Source: an uncultured Pseudomonadota bacterium
GTDB taxonomy: Bacteria; Pseudomonadota; Gammaproteobacteria; Methylococcales; Methylomonadaceae
Reading direction: 5' to 3'
Assembly (NCBI GenBank): GCA_903848935.1
Contig: CAINHO010000026.1
Location: forward strand, 1-64,000
DNA length: 64,000 nucleotides
Made by a program: the position numbers and the translations under genes. A model generated the notes under the pieces. It saw nothing but the letters and a program-made list of their open reading frames with translations, ran no database searches and had not been told where the DNA came from. This document shows, piece after piece, positions 1-9,094 of the stretch (the stretch's first letter is position 1; each line of letters starts with the position of its first letter).

Positions 1-276
1 AATGGTGTGCCAGTTGGTTCGACAACATTAACACTCGATGCTAAAGGTAATTGGTCAACTGTATTGCCCGTCGCGCAAACACCTTGCGATATTATTTTGC
101 AATTTGATGGTCAAAAAGCAGCACGAACGGTTGCTGGTTGTGTCAAACCCGTTGCAATGAATACTGCGCCGGTTATCGTTGCAAATAGCGGCGCAGTCAA
201 TCTTCCCGTTAGATTTACCGGTGGAGAAAGCGAAGGCAATGAACGTGAACACGAAGGTCGAGGCGAGCGTGATTAA
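1..276 (+). CDS. C-terminal fragment of a secreted or surface protein of unknown function
   Basis: The reading frame is open from the window edge, so this is the 3' end of a longer gene; the GTG at base 7 given in the ORF track is probably not the real start. About 91 residues are visible. They contain a segment with the 'DAKGNWS' look of bacterial Ig-like repeat domains, two cysteines about 20 residues apart, and a tail rich in Glu, Arg and Gly. It ends 2 nt before the next gene, so the two are probably co-transcribed. The Ig-like resemblance is to general bacterial surface-repeat style, not to a family I can name. No function is assigned. Confidence 0.6.
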   Translation, partial: NGVPVGSTTLTLDAKGNWSTVLPVAQTPCDIILQFDGQKAARTVAGCVKPVAMNTAPVIVANSGAVNLPVRFTGGESEGNEREHEGRGERD

Positions 277-278
277 GC

Positions 279-2801
<2,523 letters not shown>

Positions 2802-2830
2802 TCACTTTTTTAATTTTATACACACTTTTT

Positions 2831-3727
2831 ATGAAAACTTATCCTACGCTTGAAAATTTTGTCGGCAACACGCCATTAGTCCGTTTGCAACGTTTGCCGC
2901 ATCATCCGAGCAACACAGTTTTACTTAAACTCGAAGGTAATAATCCCGCTGGTTCAGTCAAAGATAAACCTGCATTGAGCATGATTACTCGCGCTGAAGA
3001 ACGCGGCGAAATCAAATCTGGCGACCGTTTAATTGAAGCCACCAGTGGCAATACGGGCATTGCATTGGCAATGGCGGCGGCGATTAAGGGTTATAAAATG
3101 ACGCTGATTATGCCCGACAATATGACTGCCGAGCGCGTTGCGGCTATGCAAGCGTATGGTGCAGAAATTATTTTAACGCCTGCTGCGGGTAGCATGGAGG
3201 CAGCAATTGATTTGGCGAGAGAAATGGAAGCGGCTGGCAAGGGAAAAATTCTCGACCAATTTTCAAATCCCGATAATCCACGCGCTCATTACGAAACCAC
3301 CGGCGTGGAAATTTGGCGCGACACACACGGCGAAGTTACGCATTTCGTCAGCGCGATGGGAACGACTGGAACAATTATGGGAACATCAAAATATCTCACC
3401 GAACAAAATCCAGATATTCAAATCATCGGTGTACAACCCGAAGGTGATTCTAAAATTGCCGGAATTCGTCGTTGGCCACTGGAGTATTTGCCAAAAATTT
3501 ATGACCCAAAACGTGTGAATCGCATTATCGAAGTCGAACAACTCGCTGCTGAAAATATGACACGCCGTTTAGCCAAAGAAGAAGGCGTTTTTGCGGGTGT
3601 ATCGTCAGGCGGCGCGGTGTGGGCGGCGTTGAAATTAGCAAATGAAGTTGAAAATGCAACAATCGTAACAATCATTTGCGATCGTGGGGATCGTTATTTA
3701 TCTACCGGATTGTTTAATGCGCCGTAA
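2831..3727 (+). CDS. cysM: Cysteine synthase B (O-acetylserine sulfhydrylase)
   Basis: A PLP-dependent enzyme making cysteine from O-acetylserine and sulfide or thiosulfate. The PLP lysine lies in GNNPAGSVKDKPA, the phosphate/substrate loop is TSGNTG, and the glycine-rich PLP-phosphate loop is GTTGTIMG. The ORF track starts at 2798, but that adds a hydrophobic 11-residue leader not expected in this family; the internal ATG at 2831 gives 298 residues beginning MKTYPTLENFVGNTPLV, a standard CysM N-terminus (E. coli 303). The shorter VKDKPA-type loop fits CysM better than CysK. The 3' end overlaps the downstream signalling gene by 11 nt, suggesting translational coupling. Confidence 0.93.
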   Translation: MKTYPTLENFVGNTPLVRLQRLPHHPSNTVLLKLEGNNPAGSVKDKPALSMITRAEERGEIKSGDRLIEATSGNTGIALAMAAAIKGYKMTLIMPDNMTAERVAAMQAYGAEIILTPAAGSMEAAIDLAREMEAAGKGKILDQFSNPDNPRAHYETTGVEIWRDTHGEVTHFVSAMGTTGTIMGTSKYLTEQNPDIQIIGVQPEGDSKIAGIRRWPLEYLPKIYDPKRVNRIIEVEQLAAENMTRRLAKEEGVFAGVSSGGAVWAALKLANEVENATIVTIICDRGDRYLSTGLFNAP

Positions 3728-6605
3728 AGTCACAAAATTAAGGTCGTTAAAAGCTCGATCATTGGCGCGACGAGTGATTGAACAAATCGCTAAATTGAAT
3801 GGAGAAAATAAAAAGCATTATTCCTTTGTTCAATTTAGTGACGATAATTTTCGCCGGATGGCAAACAGCTCGCCGATGATGATTTGGATTACAAATGCCG
3901 TAGGCGAACCTGTGTTTGTGAATCAATCGTGGCGTGATTTTACCGGTCTTAATTCAACTCAAGCGATGACGAATAAAGATTGGATCAGTGCGATTTATCC
4001 ACACGACAGAAAAAGTGCTTTTACCGAATACTATCGGGACAATGAAAGTCATGACGTGATTACCACCGAATATCGTTTACGGAATGCGGACGGAGATTGG
4101 AGTTGGATTTTAGATAAAGGTACGCCGCTTTATGATGAAAATTGCGTGTTTGCGGGTTATATCGGTTCAGCTATCGATATTACCGAACGTCGTCACGCCC
4201 AAAAACTCTTGCGCGACAAAGAGCGTGTCTTGTCCGAATCACAGCGTATCGCACACATTGGCAGTTGGTCGATGGAGCTAACGACCGATTACATTGAATG
4301 GTCGGATGAAATGTATCGGATTTTTGATATTTCACCACAATCCTTTAAGCACACATTAAAAGAATTTCTCGCATTGATTCATCTCGATGATCATGCCGTA
4401 ATGATGACGTGGATTCGTGAGAGTACGGCAGGAAAACCACAAGGCGAATTGGATTATCGCATCGTCCTCAAAAATGGCGATATTCGTTTTATTCGCGGGG
4501 GCGGCGGCTTGCAATACAACGATATGAATAAACCGTTACGCTTAGTCGGCAGCGCACAAGACATTACGGAACGTAAGCAAGCCGAAAAAGTGCTGCATCA
4601 AATGAAAGCTATGATTGATACCTCGTTGGATGGTTTTTTGATTGTCGATATGACCGGTAAAATTCTGCAAGCCAATGAAGCCTATGCCAAGATGAGTGGT
4701 TATTCACAAGCTGAATTGATGAATATACAAATCGTCCAGTTGACGGTTGCCCAAGATGCGGCAAAAATTCAAGCGAAGATTAAAAAAATTATGGCGCAAG
4801 GTCATAGCCTATTTGAAACACGCCACCGCCATAAAGATGGACATGAAATAGATATTGAAGTTTCGGCGGCTTTTTTGCCTGAATTTCAACAATTTTGTGC
4901 TTTCTTTCGAGACATCACGGAACGTAAACGTATTGAATTAGATTTAAACATTGCGGCAACCGCCTTTCAATCACAAGACGCAATGGTGATTACCGACATC
5001 GATAGCGTTATTTTGAGAATCAATAAAGCCTTCACCTTATCGACCGGCTACAGCGAAGCCGAGGCGATTGGACAAAAAATAAGTATTCTCAAATCTGGAC
5101 GACATGACGATAATTTTTACAAGGAAATGTGGGAGCGCATTGAAAATTTTGGCGGGTGGCAAGGCGAAATTTGGGATCGTCGTAAAGATGGTGAAATTTA
5201 TCCGAAATGGTTGTCCATTACCGCTGTAAAAGGACACGATGGTATTACCACGCATTATATTGGCACGCATATCGACATCACCGAACGCAAAGCCACTGAA
5301 TATCAAATCAAACAATTGGCGTTTTACGATCCGCTCACCCAATTGCCGAATCGTCGTTTGTTGCAAGAACGATTAAAACACAGCATCAACGTTGAACGCC
5401 GTGATGGCAAACAGATGGCGTTATTGATGCTCGATTTGGATCGATTCAAAGCTGTCAACGATACATTGGGACATTTGGCAGGTGATGAATTATTGCAACA
5501 AGTCGCGGCACGCATTACGGGAAGATTACGCGATGTCGATATGGTGGCACGATTGGGCGGTGACGAATTTGTGGTGTTGCTAGAAAATATCACCCACGCT
5601 GATGATGCGGCTCGCATAGCCGAAGAAATCATTGCTACATTAACGAAACCATTTTGCCTAACGCAAAGCGATGACGTCAGAATTGGTGCCAGCATTGGCA
5701 TTAGTTTGTATCCGCAACATGGTGACACGCCTGAATTATTGATGGATCACGCAGATACCGCACTTTATCAAGCGAAAGACGCAGGACGCGGTTGTTTTGC
5801 ATATTTTTCCGAAGCCCTGACGCTGGCGGCGCGTGAACGTATTGCCTTAGAAACACGGTTACGCCTTGCCATTGAACAACACGAATTGCGCGTTTTTTAC
5901 CAGCCGCAAATCGATATTATCAGCGGTCAAATTATCGGGGCGGAAGCCTTGGTACGGTGGCATGATTCGGAAAAAGGGTTGATTCTGCCGTTTCAATTTA
6001 TTCCGCTCGCAGAAGAAACCGGCTTGATTGTGGCAATGGGCGAATGGGTGTTGCACGAAACGTGTCGGCAAGGTCGTGTCTGGTTAGATGCCGGTTTGCC
6101 GGCGATCACGTTGGCAGTCAATATATCTGCACACCAATTTCGTCGTAGCGATATTTGTGCGGTGGTCGAAACGTTATTAAATGAAACAGGTTTTCCCGCT
6201 CATCAACTCGAATTAGAAATCACTGAAAGTGGCTTGATGGGCAATCAACATAAAGCTACCGAAATTCTGAGCTGTCTTCGCAGTCATGGGATTCGGCTGG
6301 CGATTGATGATTTTGGTACCGGTTATTCGTCACTCGCCTTTTTAAAACACTTCCCGTTAGATGTGTTGAAAATTGATCAAAGTTTTATTGAGGATATTCC
6401 GTTTCATCAAGACGATATGGAAATTGCCGCGTCGATTATCGCGATGGGGCATATTTTGGGATTTAAAGTATTAGCGGAAGGCGTGGAAACACCGGCACAA
6501 CTGGCGTTTTTACAAGAGAAAGGTTGCGATATTTATCAAGGTTACATTCATAGCGAACCGTTACCAGCACTTGAATTTGCTAAATTATTGCGAAATTCAC
6601 GTTAA
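3717..6605 (+). CDS. Multi-PAS GGDEF-EAL c-di-GMP signalling protein
   Basis: A roughly 962-residue cytoplasmic sensor that may both make and degrade cyclic di-GMP. Four PAS/PAC units occupy about residues 45-530, each ending in the DITER(R/K) PAC signature. A diguanylate cyclase domain follows, with an intact GGDEF active site (RLGGDEF) and an inhibitory I-site RDVD exactly five residues upstream. The C-terminal phosphodiesterase domain keeps GAEALVRW, the DDFGTGYSS loop and AEGVET. No membrane segment is evident, so it should sense an internal ligand or redox state through PAS. I prefer the ATG at 3717, overlapping cysM by 11 nt, to the track's GTG at 3684. Both catalytic sites look intact; the net direction cannot be told from sequence. 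Confidence 0.92.
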   Translation: MRRKVTKLRSLKARSLARRVIEQIAKLNGENKKHYSFVQFSDDNFRRMANSSPMMIWITNAVGEPVFVNQSWRDFTGLNSTQAMTNKDWISAIYPHDRKSAFTEYYRDNESHDVITTEYRLRNADGDWSWILDKGTPLYDENCVFAGYIGSAIDITERRHAQKLLRDKERVLSESQRIAHIGSWSMELTTDYIEWSDEMYRIFDISPQSFKHTLKEFLALIHLDDHAVMMTWIRESTAGKPQGELDYRIVLKNGDIRFIRGGGGLQYNDMNKPLRLVGSAQDITERKQAEKVLHQMKAMIDTSLDGFLIVDMTGKILQANEAYAKMSGYSQAELMNIQIVQLTVAQDAAKIQAKIKKIMAQGHSLFETRHRHKDGHEIDIEVSAAFLPEFQQFCAFFRDITERKRIELDLNIAATAFQSQDAMVITDIDSVILRINKAFTLSTGYSEAEAIGQKISILKSGRHDDNFYKEMWERIENFGGWQGEIWDRRKDGEIYPKWLSITAVKGHDGITTHYIGTHIDITERKATEYQIKQLAFYDPLTQLPNRRLLQERLKHSINVERRDGKQMALLMLDLDRFKAVNDTLGHLAGDELLQQVAARITGRLRDVDMVARLGGDEFVVLLENITHADDAARIAEEIIATLTKPFCLTQSDDVRIGASIGISLYPQHGDTPELLMDHADTALYQAKDAGRGCFAYFSEALTLAARERIALETRLRLAIEQHELRVFYQPQIDIISGQIIGAEALVRWHDSEKGLILPFQFIPLAEETGLIVAMGEWVLHETCRQGRVWLDAGLPAITLAVNISAHQFRRSDICAVVETLLNETGFPAHQLELEITESGLMGNQHKATEILSCLRSHGIRLAIDDFGTGYSSLAFLKHFPLDVLKIDQSFIEDIPFHQDDMEIAASIIAMGHILGFKVLAEGVETPAQLAFLQEKGCDIYQGYIHSEPLPALEFAKLLRNSR

Positions 6606-6635
6606 AAAAACCGACGTTCAACGAATGAACGTCGG
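6604..6635 (-). terminator. Rho-independent terminator of the FKBP gene
   Basis: A perfect 10-bp stem (ccgacgttca / tgaacgtcgg) with a 5-nt loop is followed on the minus strand by seven Ts. It lies 14 nt past the stop of the minus-strand FKBP gene. The plus-strand side has no T tract, so it does not obviously terminate the GGDEF-EAL gene. Confidence 0.85.
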
Positions 6636-6648
6636 CAAAAGGAGGGTG

Positions 6649-7119
6649 TTATTTTATTTTCAACAATTCCACGTCAAAAATTAACGCCGCATTCGCTTGA
6701 ATATCACGACCTGCACCGCGTGTGCCATAAGCCAAATCCGATGGAATATAAAAACGATATTTTGCGCCTTCCGTCATCAATTGCACACCTTCTGTCCAAC
6801 CGGCAATCACGCCTTTCAACGGAAAACCTGCGGGTTCGCCACGCTTATATGAACTGTCGAACTCTTTGCCATCTAACGTCGTACCGGCATAATGAACCGT
6901 GACGAAATCCGATGCTGCCGGATGTTTTGTGCCAGTACCTGGCGTTAAAACTTCATATTGCAAACCACTTGCGGTGGTGGTGATATTCGCTTTTTTGGCA
7001 TTTTCAGCTAAAAAAGTTGCGCCAGCAGTTTTGTTGTCTTCCGCTGTTCCGGCTTGTGCAGATGATGCCATCGTTAATCCTAAAAAAATGATTTTAAAAA
7101 ATGAAAAAAGTTTGTTCAC
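6649..7119 (-). CDS. Secreted FKBP-type peptidyl-prolyl isomerase
   Basis: A 156-residue protein-folding isomerase of the FklB/FkpA type. A signal peptide ends in ASSAQA, so it acts in the periplasm or outer envelope. A short N-terminal segment (AENAKKANITTTASGLQYEVL) precedes one FKBP domain with the usual VHYAGTTLDGKEFDSS, G-VIAGWTEGVQLM and FYIPSDLAYG blocks. The start is a GTG with AGGA about 11 nt upstream. It is transcribed alone and ends at a strong hairpin. It is shorter than FkpA (about 270) and lacks the long dimerisation region, so no gene name is given. Confidence 0.9.
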   Translation of the reverse strand: MNKLFSFFKIIFLGLTMASSAQAGTAEDNKTAGATFLAENAKKANITTTASGLQYEVLTPGTGTKHPAASDFVTVHYAGTTLDGKEFDSSYKRGEPAGFPLKGVIAGWTEGVQLMTEGAKYRFYIPSDLAYGTRGAGRDIQANAALIFDVELLKIK

Positions 7120-7211
7120 AGAATTGAATTCCTAAGTTAATAAAAAATAACGTGGCAAAGGATACTTGATTTGAGCATTTTCGCAAAAAGTTTGACCGGA
7201 TTACCCAATGC

Positions 7212-8060
7212 CTATAACGCGAAAACAAGCGGGCAAGAATCTGCCATAGGTTTAATCGATGTCACTTGTTTAGTAGGCGTGGCAGTTCTTATTTTTAGAC
7301 GAGTAATCGCTGAAACGAGAGCCATAGACCTTTGACCAAAGTCTGATTTATGTTTCATCAACTGAAGCGCGTCGTCGTACTTCCGAGCGTTAATATATTC
7401 CGCCACCTTGCCCGCTTCTAGGTGAAATAGCGTGTGTGCGTGAATACATTCGTAATGATTTTGTTCGTGACGAATATACAAATGTGCCAGATCACTGTGT
7501 AGCCACCGTCCCAAAATGCAGTGATTGTTTTTAGAAATGTTCGCTACATTGAGGCGTTCTTTATTGGAAATAGCGATGCGTAATTGTGTTTTCCAGTGCG
7601 AGTGACTCGCTACTAAATAAAGATGCCCATCAATGAGCGGATCAAACGTGCCAGGAAAAATTGTTGAAAGGAGTGCGGCGGATGAACGACTAAAATTTGA
7701 TGAATGATTTAATAGCCGTTGAGCAGTTTCATAGTCATGCACATTGATGAGTTTCGCTACCTTACCTGCTTCTATATGAAACTCAGCATGTTTTTTCACA
7801 TAAACGTGGTAACGCGGTAGATGACCGGCATACGGTCGAACGAAGTCGCTGTGCAACCACTTTCCCAATTCACACTCGTCGTCTTTAGAAATAGAAGCGG
7901 CATCAAGCTCTTCCTCATTGGCAATCGCCGCACGAAATCTCGCCATCCAACTATGATGGCTTTTGACTAAACAAAGATGCGAGCTATTCATTGAATCCGC
8001 AATCGATGTAAATTGTTCAGTAAAAATCGCTGAAATCAGCATATTGTCTCTATTTTTCAT
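7212..8060 (-). CDS. Tandem CZB-domain protein (two chemoreceptor zinc-binding domains, no output domain)
   Basis: A 282-residue soluble protein made of two CZB domains. Unit 1 (about residues 25-125) has HHSWMARFRAAI, DDECELGKWLH and HAEFHIEAGKVA. Unit 2 (about 150-250) has HSHWKTQLRIAI, NNHCILGRWLH and HTLFHLEAGKVA. The His/Cys/His/His zinc-ligand pattern is present in both. CZB domains usually sit on chemoreceptors or diguanylate cyclases and respond to zinc or hypochlorous acid through the Cys; here nothing else is attached. It lies downstream of a one-domain paralogue and is preceded by an 81-nt leader resembling that gene's leader. Function is unknown; a partner binding role is inference. 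Confidence 0.85.
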   Translation of the reverse strand: MKNRDNMLISAIFTEQFTSIADSMNSSHLCLVKSHHSWMARFRAAIANEEELDAASISKDDECELGKWLHSDFVRPYAGHLPRYHVYVKKHAEFHIEAGKVAKLINVHDYETAQRLLNHSSNFSRSSAALLSTIFPGTFDPLIDGHLYLVASHSHWKTQLRIAISNKERLNVANISKNNHCILGRWLHSDLAHLYIRHEQNHYECIHAHTLFHLEAGKVAEYINARKYDDALQLMKHKSDFGQRSMALVSAITRLKIRTATPTKQVTSIKPMADSCPLVFAL

Positions 8061-8141
8061 GACTTAAGACTCCTCGCAGCGGATCACGTTGCGATATTTG
8101 AATCAGCGTGGATTGCCTATATCGCTAATCACACGCCGTTA
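8061..8141 (-). promoter_or_regulatory. Structured 5' leader of the tandem-CZB gene (copy 1)
   Basis: Read on the minus strand, this leader begins TAACGGCG and ends in the ribosome site GAGGAG before the start codon. A hairpin CGCA-a-CG / TGATC / CG-c-TGCG sits directly against the ribosome site. Further upstream, GCGTG(t)GAT can pair with ATCCACGC, or alternatively GATTAGC with GCTGAT. A related leader precedes the neighbouring CZB gene with compensatory changes. No known riboswitch class was recognised. Confidence 0.5.
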
Positions 8142-8151
8142 CGCATTACTT

Positions 8152-8661
8152 TTACGCACTGATGGGAAATCGAAAGCTCAATTGTGATGTAACTAAGCCG
8201 ATTCTTCGTGCAGATTTGAGAGTGACGGTGGTTTTAGGTGGTTCACTGATTTCTTTTTTTAGACATATAAATGCGGTCGCAGCGGCATTGTAGGCGTGAT
8301 CGAATCGTGATGTGCAGTCAAATAACTGCCTAGCGTCTTCATACCTTCGTGAGTTGATGAGTTCAGCAATTTTTCCAGCTTCAATGTGAAAGGCGGCGTG
8401 TTTTTTTACACAATCGTGATAACTCGAATGAGGCGTGTAGCGTAAATGGGCGTGTTCAATATGCAACCATTCACCTAAACCACAACAATTGTCTTTGGAA
8501 ATGGTGGCGGTATCGAGTATTTGGTTATTTGTCATAGCGAAACGTAATTGTGTTGTCCAGTAGACGTGCGTCATGACTAGACAATGATGACTGTCGTTTA
8601 CGGATTCTTCAAATGGACGGGTAGAAATAGCCGAAATCGGCATATTTTGTTGATTATTCAT
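8152..8661 (-). CDS. Single CZB-domain protein
   Basis: A 169-residue paralogue of the tandem-CZB protein next to it. Its N-terminal segment (MNNQQNMPISAISTRPF) matches the neighbour's start, followed by one CZB domain with HVYWTTQLRFAM, DNCCGLGEWLH and HAAFHIEAGKIAELIN, so the expected His, Cys and His-His ligands are kept. The C-terminal 50 residues are basic and unrecognised. The gene is first in the pair as transcribed; its stop is about 90 nt upstream of the next start, the gap being filled by the second leader. Gene plus leader appear to have duplicated as a unit. Confidence 0.82.
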   Translation of the reverse strand: MNNQQNMPISAISTRPFEESVNDSHHCLVMTHVYWTTQLRFAMTNNQILDTATISKDNCCGLGEWLHIEHAHLRYTPHSSYHDCVKKHAAFHIEAGKIAELINSRRYEDARQLFDCTSRFDHAYNAAATAFICLKKEISEPPKTTVTLKSARRIGLVTSQLSFRFPISA

Positions 8662-8748
8662 TACTTAAAACCCCTCGCGGCGGATCACGTCGCGGCATAG
8701 TTTATAGGATTAGCACGGGATTTCTTGTGTGCTGATCCCGCGCCGTTA
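8662..8748 (-). promoter_or_regulatory. Structured 5' leader of the single-CZB gene (copy 2)
   Basis: Minus-strand leader from TAACGGCG to the ribosome site GAGGGG. It can form GCGCGGGAT / ATCCCGTGC (9 pairs, one G-U) and, next to the ribosome site, CGCG-a-CG / TGATC / CG-c-CGCG. Compared with copy 1, stem positions change on both sides (CGCA/TGCG versus CGCG/CGCG), so pairing is kept. Confidence 0.5.
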
Positions 8749-9094
8749 ATCAAACATTTTTAACATTTTTTACAGCCTCATTGGATTGCGTCAGTGATAC
8801 CTTCACATACCGCAATAAATTAAAATTAAAAAATTTAATTCCGTTAGCATTTAGATTGTTACACCGTGATTTCAAAGTTGTTACGCTTTGATTTCAAAGT
8901 GAATATAACTGAAAAAAAGGTAATGTCAAAATTTTGAGCGGCGAATAATGATAAAAAATGAACCCGTCAAAAAATACTCGATAGATACATAATGAACGTG
9001 CCACAATGGCAACCTAGTTGATTTGGCTTTAATTCAATTGACACACAAAACGGCTAGACTTTCGCCATCATTCTTACTTTCTTTTGGAGTTGTT
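8749..9094. other. Intergenic region with divergent promoters
   Basis: A 346-base AT-rich gap between the CZB gene pair (minus) and the acetyl-CoA synthetase gene (plus). It must hold both promoters. The only clear structure is a tandem 22-bp direct repeat at 8858-8901, annotated separately. The ORF-track start at 9023 lies within this gap and is judged upstream of the true start. No RNA gene or open frame is convincing. Confidence 0.5.
8858..8901. repeat. Two adjacent 22-bp direct repeats, candidate operator
   Basis: Two head-to-tail 22-mers share GTTAC-n4-TGATTTCAAAGT, 17 of 22 bases identical. The 22-bp period is about two helical turns, so both would face the same side of the DNA. They lie about 195 bp upstream of the acetyl-CoA synthetase-hox operon start and about 200 bp from the CZB gene. 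The binding protein is unknown. Confidence 0.5.

Noticed and set aside
3684-3716. GTG start of the GGDEF-EAL gene inside cysM
   Set aside because: The ATG at 3717 gives a more natural N-terminus and a short overlap with cysM.
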